Shown here: one piece after another, positions 1 to 12,480 of the stretch
How positions within the stretch are numbered: position 1 is the first letter of the stretch
How the letters are laid out: each line of letters opens with the position of its first letter
DNA from: Clusia tigrina
Lineage: Eukaryota > Arthropoda > Insecta > Diptera > Clusiidae
DNA: 64,000 bases
Reading direction: 5' to 3'
Assembly: GCA_920105625.2 (NCBI GenBank)
Contig: OV050030.1
Coordinates: forward strand, 429,256,240-429,320,239
Program-made: the position numbers and the translations under genes
Notes under the pieces: generated by a model
The model's input: the letters and a program-made list of their open reading frames with translations, nothing else
Told to the model about the DNA's origin: nothing
Database searches by the model: none

Positions 1-634
1 GTTTTGTTTTGCTCTCGTGCGTCTCCCTGGTAGCTGTTTACTATTCATGCCTGGCCGGAATTACTGAACGTTGCGGTAAGTGAGAATGAGGCAGGCCGCA
101 ACTTGAGCATCAGCAAAATACCAAACAGAGTGAACAACATTTAACACTTAACGGTCAGTTGCACCCAAGCAAGTACATCTCTGGATTTGCCGCTGCAGCT
201 GTGCATGTGACCATGCATATGCGCACTTGAGCAGGGCTCCAGCGCGTCGAAATTGCTCCATGTGCGCAACTACTCCACTTGCCAATTGGGTTGTGAGCGC
301 CAGCGATTAACAATGCAATATTGCGGCAGCGGAGGCAACAACTGGCGGCTGTAAATTCAATTGAGTTGCTCTTAAATTACATAAAATTGCATTCGGCTGC
401 CGTACTTTTTCTTTTCCTTATCTTTTGTATTTCAGTTGTGTGCGTACGAGTGTGTGTGTGTGTTGTGTTTGAGAGTGTATTTTCGTTTATTTTATTTCTG
501 CTCTTTCACTGTTTCACCCAATAAGCAAAATGGCACTTGCATTTTACGACGCCGCTGTATCGGTGGAGCTGTTGTTGTTGGTGCTGTTTATGTTGTTGTT
601 GTTAGTTGTCATACCAGCGACGGTGTCAGTGTGA

Positions 635-996
635 ATGGTAACAGTGACCCAAATCCGTGAAATTGCGCAGAGACCGGTAAAACGGCAGCAAACAACTTGC
701 AGCAGAACAACGAGAACGAACACAACCAAACGCCAAGCAGCGCAGACAGTCGCGAAACAACAAAATACTACACCATCAACAACAACAACGGTAACAACAA
801 CAAGAACAGTAACCGCCACAACCAAATTAAGTGCATTTCACATTTAGCTCAACATAATTATTGGAACATGTTGCGCAGGCAGAGGCGCGAAAGAGCCAGA
901 GCCAAGGCAAGAGTCAGTGCCAGATCCGGTGCAACTTGTCGCCTTAAAGCACTACAACTACGACTACAACAGAAACAACATAAAAAGTGGAACTAG
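635..996 (+). other. Candidate 5' UTR exon on the plus strand
   Basis: ACA/CAA-rich sequence with no long protein of recognisable type, ending in CTAG|GTGAGCG, a good splice donor at 997. Composition resembles fly 5' untranslated exons. No promoter or partner exon identified. Confidence 0.2.
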
Positions 997-3900
997 GTGA
1001 GCGTTTGACTTTTGGAATCTTTGAAATTGAATTTTTTTCTGCTTTCTGCCCAAACGGGGTGGCACCGCTTCTGTAGGTGAATTTTAAATTTGCATTCTGT
1101 GGCAGATATCACTTATAACACAACTCGAGGCAATGGAGCTCTTTATTTCTGCAGGACTTTGATTTTCCCATCGCCCTTTGAATGCGAATGATAAAGGTGC
1201 AAACGGAATTCGTACTCTTGAGTCCCAGGAAAGGTAGTGGCGTGGGAAAATACCATGCCCTTCCTAGGTTATAAGAATTTCAGGTATCTTAGCTTCTCTC
1301 GAACAATACTAGTATTCGCTAAAATATGAAATGCTTGCTTATATCCTTGATAAGTCTATGTATCTTATCGTTGAGTACCATTGCAAGGTTTCTCAGTTTT
1401 GTGTTATCTGATAATGGCATACTTGTGTCTGTTTCGAACTTTAATAAAGTTTCTTCTTTTGTTGTCTCTCGATGAACACACGTTATCGTCTAGCGGATCC
1501 CCTTTAGTATGCGTACCCCTTTATGTACACCACTGGCTTAGGGCCAAGTTCAAGTCATCACATTTTCACGTTTTTCTCCAGATTACGAAGTTGCATATAT
1601 TCTAAATGAAACCTTGTAAGCCCTTTGGAGTTCTGTACAGTACCCTTTTATCCAACATGCAGCTTCTTTGCTTGGCAGTAGATTTATAATTTGTTACTAG
1701 TAGCTAATGATGTTACATTGTAGCCTGAAACAGGGACTGAAAAATTCCACACGGGACCCATTTTTGTTGTTGCTCTGTGGAAATTTTATGCTTGGGAGTA
1801 CTACATTTTCCAACTAAGGTACTTCCGACTTCGGTTCGGTGTAAAGTAACAACGAAAGTTTAGCAATGTAGCGAACGGAACGTTGGCCGTGAACTTTCTT
1901 CTGCAATTTGAGCTCTTAGTTCTTTCGTGTATGTGTGACAGAGGGAAGACCGCAGCTGCGCATCCGATATCACCTCAAGCGAGGCATGGAAATGACGATT
2001 GAGTATGAACAAATGTTTAATAACCTTTTAATGCAAATTCGGCGTGTGTGCGGAGTTGGTTTTCTGCCATTGGGCCCACGTTCGCGTAGAAAATCAGTGA
2101 AAGTTACCACGAAAAATGACAAAATCATGCAAATCCTATAAAACAAAGTACAGGCAGCAGGCAGTGACGGAAGGGATTATGGGGAAGTGCTCGTGTGGAA
2201 AGTCGATGGGACAGGCAGCAATCAAATTTTATGAACAGTCACGGCTTGAGAAATTCGCGATTTCCAAACGAGCTGCTGAAATTCTTCAATTAATATGCAA
2301 ACCTGCACTGGTCCGCAATGTGCGATCGAACGCTTGTCAATACTTGAGCGAGGTACCCGTACATCATGCTCGCTATGTGCCCAGTGAAACTTGTACAAGA
2401 CTGCGGAAGCGGGCCGACAAGTGAGTGGCCAGCCAGACAACTAAACAACGCATTCACAAGTGTGCGCACTCTGCGAAGTGTGCGGGGGGCAGCACACAAT
2501 AGAGACAGAATTTCACTTTCACCATTTGTCAAAACATTTTGACAGCAGATGAGCAGCATTTGCAGGCATTGACAGGCCATCATTTTCGGCTATTACCTCA
2601 GCTGCCACAAAACCTCTCGACACAAAGAGCTGAAGACATACAGTTAAAGCCATCAAAAGGTAATCAGACCTTTTAAAGAGCTGCTGCTCAGGCTGATCAT
2701 TAATCAATCAGCCTTGGAGCTGCATGCCGTAGCAGGGACCAGCTATTAATCTCAATTTAATGCGGGATAATGAGGGGCGGAAAATAAATAAAAATCAAAT
2801 GCATTCAAAGCGAAGTTGCATAAGTGCGGAGCTATTTTCATGTATACTTCAAGCATTTAAGCGATTAGATAATTTACCAAATTTTTTTTTTTTGGAAACC
2901 AAACAAAACGAAATTTCGGACGAAAGACTTAAGCAACGAACTCGCCTGCAGCTGCCAGCCACGATGAGTGCTGTTAAGTACCTGTTAAGATGGTGTTACG
3001 TGCTGTTAAGTGTCTGTTAAGATGATTTCGCGTGCTGTTTGTTAAGTTCCCGTTAAGATGATGGTGCTTGCTGTTAACAGGAACTGCGCAAATGCAAGTG
3101 TTCTTTTTATTGTTTTGAGTTGATTGCAAGAAATTAGCCCTATAAATATGAGGAAAAATGTTATCAAGTCTGAACGGAAACTTCAAAAAAGTTTTGCAAC
3201 CTTGGAACGATCTGCGCCGAGTGTTTGCTCAAGACTATTGTCATAAAAGATACTGATCACAATAGATCGTATTTGCGACCCAAGCAAAACACAGCGATAG
3301 TCTACGATCTGCACTCTGGAAGTGAACTTTATGAATATTTAGGTTATGCGTTATTCGCTTATGGTGGAATGGAGACTCTTCACTTCGCTAAATGTATCTT
3401 TCAGCACTCTTCTAAAAAAGTCTGCCGAGAAAATATTTTCTTCATCCCATTTATAAATAGACGTGGCGATTTAAACACAATAGGGGTAAATATATAAAAA
3501 TATTTATATACATTTTTCGTCTTCTAAACACGGCTTGTGCAATTCCAAATGATTTAAAAACGATACGGAGATCTTTGTTTTTTTCTAAACATAACAATGC
3601 AACCCGCTGGCCTCTGGAGTTGGGGGCAACATTGAAACAGTGTCTTTCGCAAGGCAACATTTTTATCCAGAAAAGAGAATGCATTAAGATTCTTCAAAAA
3701 AAAAAAACGTACCACCATCAGTGATAGCCAGGCACGGAACAAGGCACTAACTCTAAAACCACAACATCGAAACAGATAGGGAACTGCAAAGAAGAAATTG
3801 TGGTAATTGGGAGGACGATTAACTTGCCGGTCTCAGGTCTAGATTCGACTTCACTGTCACAAACCATATTTCATTGAGAATCGCGTAAATGGACGCTTCA

Positions 3901-5595
3901 TACATTACATCAGCCAGGGCAAGCACATGTAGAAGGATTTGCAAACTATGCCGTATTTGTCACAACCAGAAAACATCTTGTCAGATAGAGCATCACATTC
4001 AATCTGAAGAGTCGCATGTGTGAACCAGTAAACAGGAGAACACATTTAGATACCTGTAGATACGAACAGATTCAAAAACTAACAAATGCGCTTGTCTCTC
4101 CACATAGGATGGAGAGAATCTCACCTAACGGCAAATTTAATGCACAACCCACATCGCTATTTTCCATAATGGCTTTTGGTTCTCTGTGCTCATGGTTAAC
4201 CAACCTACACAAAGGGGGATTTGGTCTAAAGTGTAAGTGTTCTCTTCTCTGGAGAAGTTGAGTGCTTGCATGGCAGCCACCTGATACTTCACCATCCAGT
4301 CGCTTATCACTGCATCTACTATAATGAGCGCCTTTCACTTGAAGGAAACAAATCAAAGAAATAGTTAACAATCGTATAAATACTGCGAACGAGCTAACGA
4401 GCGTTGAGGAAGACGCTGCCTTGCTCCACGTCAATTGGCACGTTGCCACCGCCATGTTAAATATACGGCAGCGAAATTGCATGCCACTTGTCGAGCGATC
4501 GATGAAATCGGTCTCAAATAATGCGAGAAGAGCGCGCTTGGGCCACTGCAAGTCGCTCATTCAATGGCTGCCTCCGCGGACAAGCCATGATCCAGCAATT
4601 ATATGCACTCAGCGTCTGCTGCTTGACCACAAAACTAGCACACGAGCGGGGCAAGCGTCGCAAATTGTTATAATTTACAAGTGTAGCCAACAATGCTAAC
4701 ACGTTTTCATTTAGCACAGCGAGCACAAACCAAATAATGCGTTTGCGCCGTCGCGGTGGCCGGTAGAGAGTTTTGAGGGCGCGTACGTTTAGAAAAGCTT
4801 TGAAAATGATTTGCAGATAATTTTTGGGGTTCTTCAGCAATTTTGAATTCCGCATTTCTGCACGAATTAGCGAGAAATGCAGCGAGGCAACAGAGCAATT
4901 TCTCCAATTCGCACATCTCACTCACACTTTCCTCCACGTGAATTCTGAGCAATTAACCGAGTGACGCAAAGTGCCAGCAGCATATTTGCCAGTACGGCTG
5001 AAATAAATGCCGACAATTAACCTGCAAAAGTGTGTAAAACCGTTTAAAATGGTCACGAAAGTTTCTATTCATTCGACAGTGCTGGTGGAGTGGCGGCACC
5101 GGAGAGAGGGGGAAATGCCCGTACTTGCAGCTGAGAAGCGTTAATCAAGTGGCAAATGAACTAAATACGCACATAATTGCAGAATGTGCGCAAATCGAGT
5201 CACACACGCAGAAACACATGCACACAGCCACAAATATGCGCTGACCGCATATGCGTCTGAGTGTGTGTGTATGTGTGTTTACTGGTGTGTTTTTATGGTC
5301 TCAGACTCTACGCAAAATAAGGAAATTTTGCATCCGCTGTTGATGTGCGCACATCAAGCCATGAAAAAGTGCATTTTTTTTTGCTGCTGTGCGGGCTTGG
5401 AGGCTGACAGGCGGAGAGACTGAGAGACAAAGAGACAGAGACCGGAGTCCAGCAGCTTTCACTGCAAATACGAGTAAGTAGGGGAGAGGGTCGCACTAGA
5501 ATACTGCCAGGCTCTGTAGCTATGTGCTTCAGGAACCGCGGCGGCCGAACGGAAGCGGAACGAGATACAAGGAAGCTGTAACTGTGGCTGCTTAC
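997..5595. other. Non-coding; probably intron of the gene whose first exon is at 5596-5764
   Basis: Read on both strands. Several open frames of 60-160 codons but none with family motifs, good splice pairs or a consistent codon pattern. No transposon domain recognised. Confidence 0.5.
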
Positions 5596-5764
5596 CTCCT
5601 CTGGTAGTATGCAGTGGCTGCAATTCCTGTGTTGTTGGCTGCGCCGAGGCGTTTGTGACCAGCGTGAGCGTCGTTAGCACGAAGGTGAACGCAAGCGTGT
5701 AAATGAAAGTTTGTGTTGTCGCCCAAGACGACTTCTTCGTCGGTGTTGCTCGCCACTTGGCCAT
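5596..5764 (-). CDS. First coding exon (signal peptide/anchor) of a gene continuing past the left edge
   Basis: Partial gene. ATG at 5764 opens 56 codons: a short basic N-terminus, a hydrophobic run at about residues 18-40 (FIYTLAFTFVLTTLTLV), a likely cleavage site after NASA, then a polar Gln/Thr segment. The exon ends in a strong donor (GGAG|GTAAGC at 5595) in phase 1, the same phase as the first exons of the three protease genes. I found no convincing second exon between 5595 and 1, so the intron appears to run off the window. In Drosophila I recall the filzig (flz, CG8213) protease gene near CG8170, which would make this a candidate flz first exon, but nothing in these 56 residues proves it. 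It could equally be another secreted protein or a chance ORF. Confidence 0.5.
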
Positions 5765-5810
5765 AATTAAAGTGTCACAATGCCTGCGTGTTGTAATTTT
5801 AACTCTGCTT

Positions 5811-5840
5811 CGATTACGATTACGATTTCGATTTCGATTT
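5811..5840. repeat. (CGATTW)n imperfect hexanucleotide microsatellite
   Basis: About five units alternating CGATTA and CGATTT, about 50 bp upstream of the minus-strand start codon at 5764, so possibly within that gene's 5' UTR. Confidence 0.75.
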
Positions 5841-7640
5841 ATATTAATTTATTTAATTTGAATCTTATGATTCTTGTGGAATTTACTTAAACGCACACGC
5901 ACCAATCAGCAGTGGTCACTGGAGTCCTGGCGCTCATTATTTTGATTCAATTGAATGCACGATTCCATTGACTTTTTGAATGCAGCCAGGTCGCCGGCAT
6001 TGACGAACGCTCGGCCCAGTGGACTAGAGCGGACTCAAGTTGAGCAGCGTTTGCCGCGCTTCCGATTTTCTTTATTTTTTTCAGATTTGTTTTCTGTTTA
6101 TAAGCCACACAAAAACCTACAAAAACAACAACACGATCTGCACAGTCACTGCGTCGTTCGCTTCTTCTGTTTATGTTATTTCCCGCAGGCGCGCACAATT
6201 TTCAGTTGGAAAATATTATTAAACTTTAAAATATGAAAATGATTTTGTAGAATTTGGTTTTGTGATCGCGACACTTCGTACTTCACGCGTTTGTGCAAAC
6301 TTCAAGACTAATGTCGCACAGTCTGAGCCGTCTGCATTTGGCTTCTTGCTTGCTGCAAGTATCGATTTGCTGGATCACTCACTCAGTCACTCACTTGCGT
6401 AGCTGCAACGTTCCGCGCAGTCGTCCGATCACTGGGACAATTGGCAGCAAAGTGCTTGCTCGTGTGTGTTGGAGTGTGTGCGAGTGTTCGCTTTGTCAGA
6501 TAACGGGCTCCGATACTGTAAAACTTTCACTTTAGCAACAGCAGCAGCAGCGATCGAAGAGAGTAGCGTTGGCGCAACGACAACACCAGCAGCCAACAGT
6601 CGGAGCAGCTTCTTTTGGAGGAGCGTGTTTAGCCACACCGACTACAAGAGAAGAGCGCAAAGATGGTTGTATTTGAAAACGTTTGCTTAACGGTTCCTGC
6701 TTTCTTTTGGGCATGTAGCGCTGCGCAGCGATTCACTTGCACCGCTCGTGTACGCCAACCAAACTCGACTGAAACGGTTCGTAAGTTGCGGCCACGCTTA
6801 AGAGTTGGCTGGAGCGTGGTTGGCGCTACCTCTGCCCTGGCTTTGCTCAGGCGGCTGTTGTTGGCATGTAGCGTCGCTGTTAGAGGCCGAGACAGATATC
6901 GAGACTGAGACCGGGACCGCGAAGTGCGCCTGCATTCTGGCCACTTTTCTCTTTAGACTGATTTTTTTAATTTATTTTGCGCGTGTGTTTTCTTTTCGTT
7001 TACTTCACCTTCTTGTTTTGATATTCTTTCCTTGCTTATTATCTTTGCTGTAAATTTTCCCGAGTGTGGCGCTGCACGTGCTGCTCCGAGGCATGCCTGG
7101 CATGTGGTTGTTGTGCCGCATATCTTTTGCGTGGAACTGTGGAAGTTGTTTAATCATTTTCTATGGGCCTCAGGCTAGTGGTGATAAGACATTGAGTCCC
7201 TGACAGCGGGGAAGTGAACGAATTACTGATGCAGCCTGATCCTTGTTGGGTCTGAGGCACTACTAATCCTTTGTGAGCTACATTTTATTTTGGCATTGAA
7301 GTGAAATAAATGACTTCCCTCTGAGGACACCTCATCCTTACCAAAAATAGAACTGATATGCAAAAAGAAAACCTGAAATTTTCTGTCCGCAATTATTAAC
7401 TGAGCTTTCTACGCCTAAGCAAAATCTAAGAAAATGATATAAAGTCAATTCCTGTTGGGAAAAATGTGCATTTCATTAGTCGGCTTGGGGAGTGACCAGC
7501 TGGAGCCGCAGTGGAATAAGCAAACAACTTGCATTAATTTTCTTTCGCACTCACCTGTAATTAGGCAATCTTCAGATCATTATCAATGGCTCTTGCTGGC
7601 GTGTGGAGCAGTAGCTTTCCTTGCCTTGTTTTGTCTTCTC

Positions 7641-7676
7641 TTGGCTTGGCTTGGCTTGCCTTGGCTTGGCTCGGCG
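7641..7676. repeat. (TTGGC)n pentanucleotide microsatellite
   Basis: About seven units with two single-base variants (TTGCC, TCGGC). Confidence 0.85.
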
Positions 7677-8383
7677 ACTGCTCATTCGAGGCTGGCGTGC
7701 CTGATGTGGTGTAGAGCGTGTAATTTTCTGCCACCGGTCAGCCTCGTTAGTCTGTGAGCTCAGCTGTGTGTATGTGTGGCTGTACTCGCATGTGAAATTG
7801 CGTCGTTGACCTATAAACGGCGAAATAAATTGAAAAGTTTCACAGTGTGACAAAACGAATTTCTGGATTAATTGAATAGAAAACTAAAGTCAATGGAAAA
7901 TTGTCAAATGTCATCATGGCTGTGCACTGCCAGAACTTCACTGTCTTCAACGCTTATCGACGTTCACATGTGCCATTTGCGCCACTGTGCCCGACTTGCT
8001 TTACATTCAACCAGCTACGCCGATACCGGCGGAAGCGCTCAATTACAGTGTTCTGATTTAATTGTTGGCATTTATTTACATTGTGTGCAGTTGATGAGAT
8101 GCTAATGGAAATCACAGATCATGGAATCGGAGCGTTCCAAAATTGTCGTCAATTCGTCAGCGCCGCGGAGACAGCAGCGAGTGGAGTTGGCTGCCAATCA
8201 AGTGGAACTCTGGCTACGCGACAGAAAGACTCAATGGCTTCAGGCACAGCCGTGCATGTCACAATGAAAAGTTAGAATCCAGGCACGCGCCACTTTTTAA
8301 ACTTTCTTTCGCCGCAGTCGCGGAGCAAAAATTGTTGAAAATATTAAAAAATTCCGCTGAGCGCCTGTAGTAAACAGAAGCCC

Positions 8384-9010
8384 GTAGATAGATAGATAGA
8401 TTTATTTAAGGGTGTTATACACAACGACCTGAAAGATCTATTGTGATGCTCCTGTTATTTGAAAGATGAGGATAGTCTCATCTATAGATCTTCTGTCAGA
8501 TAAATTTCCGACAGGAATTCATATATTTTGGAGGAATCAAGTTGAGGGATCTTGCTCATATCTAAGATATAATCTCCAAAACACCTGTGAATTTTGAGTG
8601 TCAATGGTCCGCAGTCCGTGATCAAGTGCAGTGTGGCTTGAGTCTGTTGTTTGCATCGTGCCTCATGCATCATTTGGGAGCGCTGAAGCGTTAATTTTTG
8701 GCAGATGCTCCGGTATGGTGGTAAGCAGTCAGAGCTGATTAGAAATGATAACTTTTCATTTGCAATCCCAGTGCGATGAAACTGAAAATTGTAGTTTGCT
8801 ATTCTAATGCGCCAGCAACTGAATTCTCGAAAGTAGACAATTTAGAGATTCGGAAAATATTCCAGCTCCCACCCCAGATTCCATCTCGGAACCATCGGTG
8901 AAAATTGGCGCACCCGTATCGCGAGGTCCTCCACGTTCCTCCTTTGGTAGAACTCTGTTTACACAGCTCGCAAAATTCAGTTTGTGAACGAAGAAGTTGG
9001 TTCTCAAGGT
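8384..9010 (-). mobile_element. Truncated RNase-H non-LTR retrotransposon with (GATA)n 3' tail
   Basis: Minus strand: an RNase H start (FTDGSEMESGVGAGIF) around 8860-8910, then a C-terminal segment at 8482-8673 with TLHLITDCGPL and HRCFGDYIL, stop, and about 80 bp of 3' sequence ending in a GATA/TCTA microsatellite at 8384-8402. This matches the 3' end of a LINE whose tail is a short tandem repeat. 5' truncated, with the middle of RNase H missing or scrambled; inactive. Confidence 0.75.
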
Positions 9011-10744
9011 TACTATATCTGGTGGCAGCTGTTTTTAAATGCTGCTATGGCCATACAGGGTATCCCTCCCATACAAAAAGTTTCCTGCTGCTTCCTGCCA
9101 CCATCCGCTTCACTATGGAAGTCATTGCATTGCTACTGCGGCACTGCTTTACATTGGTCATCAGCAGCGTTTTGCAGCAATGCATAAATCCATGCTTTGC
9201 AAAGGTGCGGCTGTGGTGCCTGTTATTTCCTTGGCCTGAATTTCACTTGGCGACAAACTGCATCACTGTCGCGATTTGTACGCCTATGCAGAGCCTGTGT
9301 AAAAGAAATTGGCGCAACTGGCACTGGCTCTGGCCGCAGCCGTTGTGCGTGCTTCGTGAGGCGGAGCAAAGTTTCCTCAACACTAGAATTTCGCTTTCTT
9401 CTGAACGAAATGTTTGTTTTTATTTTAAATTAAATGCCATCTCGAAAACCAAAAGTCAAACAGACAGAACTGGCACGCAATGCGACAATGAAGTGACTTG
9501 TGAGGCGCTGTGCCCCCACATTTTCCCACAGCCACTCATCTGGAAAACAATAGCAGCGATTGTTGTTGTTGCTGCCTGCATTATAGGTTTGTCTTCACAT
9601 TGAAAATGAAAATGAAAATGAAACAAATGTACTGAGTCTGCGAGTTGGGCCCAAGAAACGATAGACTTGAGCATCGAACTCGTCGCGATTTATCACAGGA
9701 AACCTAAAAGAAGAAATTCAAAATGTACACAAATGTACACGGGCGTTTATTACAACATCGGCGCTGGCATTTTAATGAAATGCGTAAGCGAAATTATAAG
9801 AAATCTCGGTTTCTAGTTGGCTAGTATTGAAAATGGTCACTCACTGACTCAGTCTCAGTCGACATCATCGCAGAAACGGCCATCGTGCAAGCGCACGACG
9901 CGCAGAAGGCAAAGAGCTTGAAAGGCGGCTAAAATATATATTTAAATTAAAACACTTTCACTGCACAAAGGCATTTTGATTATTACCACAGATGCGGTGC
10001 GGTATTCTTCTACATGGCTGCAGCGGCACCATCTATGATGACTGTGGCAGAGGGATTATATAACATCAGCTCCAGTTGCCGCGCGGTGTAAACAAGAAAT
10101 CATAAATATAGTTAAATAATTCGATTACAATGAAAGAAGCAAGAAAAGCTCAGCACAACCCAGCATAGCGGAGCAGAGCAGAGCAGATGAGAGCAGAGCG
10201 ACACTGACCAGCAACGCAAGCAAAGTACAGAGAAAATCGCCCAAGAAAAGAAAATTGATTAATTGAGTAACACAACAGACACAATAAATCTTACACTTAA
10301 TCCGATATCCGAGCAGATTTATGGCAGCTAAATCACAATATTGCTGCGAGGGCATTTCTCGCATGGTCTTTCAACACGTTCGCTGCAAACTACACACAGA
10401 AGTGCCGTTATTGCCGCGGCGCTGCGTCGCGTGGAAAAGTTTCTCTTTCAGTTTTGTGAAAATATCAAAAAAGTTGAAATTGGTTGATCAAAATGCGCGA
10501 TTAATTGAGATTCGGACACGGCTGAACAATAACAATTTTGGCAAGGAATTTCGTTTTCAGAAGCAAATAAGTTCCCCTCCGGCCGAGCATGAATCACCTG
10601 CATGCCTTGCCTCCATCTCGGTATTGTGCAGGCAAGTTTTTCTTTGAGGTGGAAATACAATTGGCCTTCAAAGTTCAAAAACAATATAAAAAACAAATAA
10701 ATATACTCGTATATACTAGATCCAAAGTACTAAATTTGTTTTTC
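9011..10744. other. Non-coding stretch between two retrotransposon relics
   Basis: The plus-strand open frame 8905-9603 (232 codons) overlaps the antisense of a retrotransposon and has no recognisable domain. AGC/GAG-rich sequence at 10140-10200. Nothing else seen. Confidence 0.5.
9601..9624. repeat. (TGAAAA)4 microsatellite
   Basis: Four units, the last ending in C. Confidence 0.8.
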
Positions 10745-12480
10745 AAATTAATAAATATCTAGAGTTGTAGTAGGCATCTTGAAAGATGTCCACGTTTGTA
10801 GCGAATGTCAGGAGTGCGTGAAGTTCCGTTCCTGAGACGTCTTCCAGCGTTCCAAATTGTGGAGCCACCAACCACTTTCAGTGTGTCCCTGATAATGCAG
10901 GACATATACATAAGAGATGTTCCAAAGTCTCCTTTGTTGTACTTCCTACATATGTCGTCATTTGTGATTCCCATCTTGTATGCGTTTGCCACGAGTAAAC
11001 TGTGGCCTGTCAGTATACCCATGATAGTTTGCAGTCTTTCCGAGACAGTACCAGTACAAATCGAATATACTTTCTTAGGTTTGACTTACACATGACATGT
11101 GGTTAGCTATTCCACATCGCCGATGCCTGTTGTAACGACATGCTGGGTCTCTAATAGTTTATATCTGAGGTAGACTCGGCGGTGTCCAGGGTTCGTTTAA
11201 CTAGAACAATTGGTATATTTTGCAATTCTGTGTATTGAATACAATTTTCTATATCAATACTATTTTCATTCGGCGGCCGGTCCTCTGATTGTCACTGTCC
11301 GGCGCGAGTGACTGACTCGCTCAGGTCGACAGTTAGTAGGCCGGGTCATATTTGTCTTACCTGTAGTCTGGGGTTCAGGATACGAGCACGTCGCGGGCCC
11401 TCTGATAGTCACTGTCCGGAGCGAGTGACTGACTCACTCAGGTCTGATCGTATGTCCGGTGCGAGTGACTGACACGCTCAGGTCGTCAGTCAGTAGTCTG
11501 GCGCGGGTGCTTTAAATGTCAGTGCGTGGTGCTCTGCGTTGGTTAGGTTGGCTGCCGGTTTCTGCTTGGCTACTCTGGTGGTTTCTTCCAAATATACATA
11601 GGTGTTGCTGGTCTGGATGACGTCGAAAAAGCAGACCGAATGCCTGGCTGGTGTTTTTATACGCCAGCCCGGTTGTACTGCCAATGGTACATGTTGTTGT
11701 TCCGTATCCCTCGGCTGTCCCAACAGCAAAAACTTCCGCTTAGAAAATACTGCAGTGATTAGGTAGCTCTACTAGCTCTGCACAGTAGATTCCAGCTCCT
11801 ACTGCGTGCATCATTTTTGAACCGTCTATGTATATGCTAAAGTTTCGTTGGCTAGGTTTCATGCCTCTACGTCACCACCCTTCTTCGATTATAGTCCGGA
11901 ACCTTCTCACCCCATTAAAACACGGAGCCATGTATTCCATGTAGTCTACGCTTCTTCTACCTATTGAGCTCGTCCGAAGGTTCTAAGAGAAAATGCGCCT
12001 GTTGCGGCCAATCTCCCCGCAGATTTCGCTGTTATGCTTTCCTCAGCCACATTGATTGGCGGTAGGTTGAGTATATTTCCAGAGGAGCCGTTGCGCTCCC
12101 GATATGCACGGAGCAGCGAGACGTTCGATATTTTCCATTGCGGTATGTTGATTTTCTCACTGCGGTCCACCACACCAGAGAACCAAAAGCAAGATTGGTC
12201 TGCCTATTGCTGTATAGCACCAGTGCATTGGTGTAAGAGATAGAGCCCAAGTAACGCATGGCATCTTCTTACTTGCGTGTTGTAATTTACCAGCTTTTTT
12301 CGTTATTCCTTCAACATTGCGCTTTCACAGCAGTTTGTTATTCAAAGTCACTCGCAGGTAGTTTGTCTAGGCTTTCAGAATCATTTCATTCGGGAGGTTC
12401 CATGAAGGGACTTTATAATTCTTTGGGTGTGTTCTACAACTTTTAAGTCAACTTATCCCAATAAAGATAAAAAGTTGTTT
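10745..12480 (-). mobile_element. Decayed RNase-H-bearing non-LTR retrotransposon
   Basis: Minus-strand fragments in the order expected for the end of a LINE ORF2: RT palm remnant near 12380-12450 (VDLKVVEHTQRIIKS, cf. KTELVLFTRKYKIP), RYLGS near 12255 (cf. KYLGLILD), SLVWWTAV near 12170, the post-RT helix PPINVAEESITAKSAGRL near 12040, the RNase H start YIDGSKMMHAVGAGIY near 11810, and a C-terminal ILTGHSLLVANAYKMG...CRK segment at 10850-11020. Stops and frameshifts separate the pieces, so it is inactive. The insert at 11283-11484 carries a GAGTGACTGACTC repeat. Probably an I/LOA/R1-type element; the clade is not certain. Shares its C-terminal motif with the plus-strand copy at 18110-18985. 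Confidence 0.8.
11283..11484. repeat. Three copies of a palindromic 31-bp motif
   Basis: GTCCGG-GCGAGTGACTGACTC-CTCAGGTC occurs at about 11296-11328, 11412-11444 and 11453-11484; the first two are part of a longer ~117-bp repeat starting CCTCTGAT. Each copy contains a short inverted repeat (GCGAGT-GACTG-ACTCGC in copy 1). Embedded in the retrotransposon relic at 10745-12480. Confidence 0.8.

Larger units (their letters stand above)
5765..8383. other. Upstream region of the 5596-5764 exon; no gene seen
   Basis: Expected to contain the promoter and 5' UTR of the minus-strand gene. Contains the CGATTW and TTGGC microsatellites. No TATA box or other core element could be singled out. Confidence 0.5.

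Noticed and set aside
8905..9603. 232-codon plus-strand ORF as a gene
   Set aside because: Its first part is antisense to an RNase H relic on the minus strand and the rest has no domain, splice or composition support.
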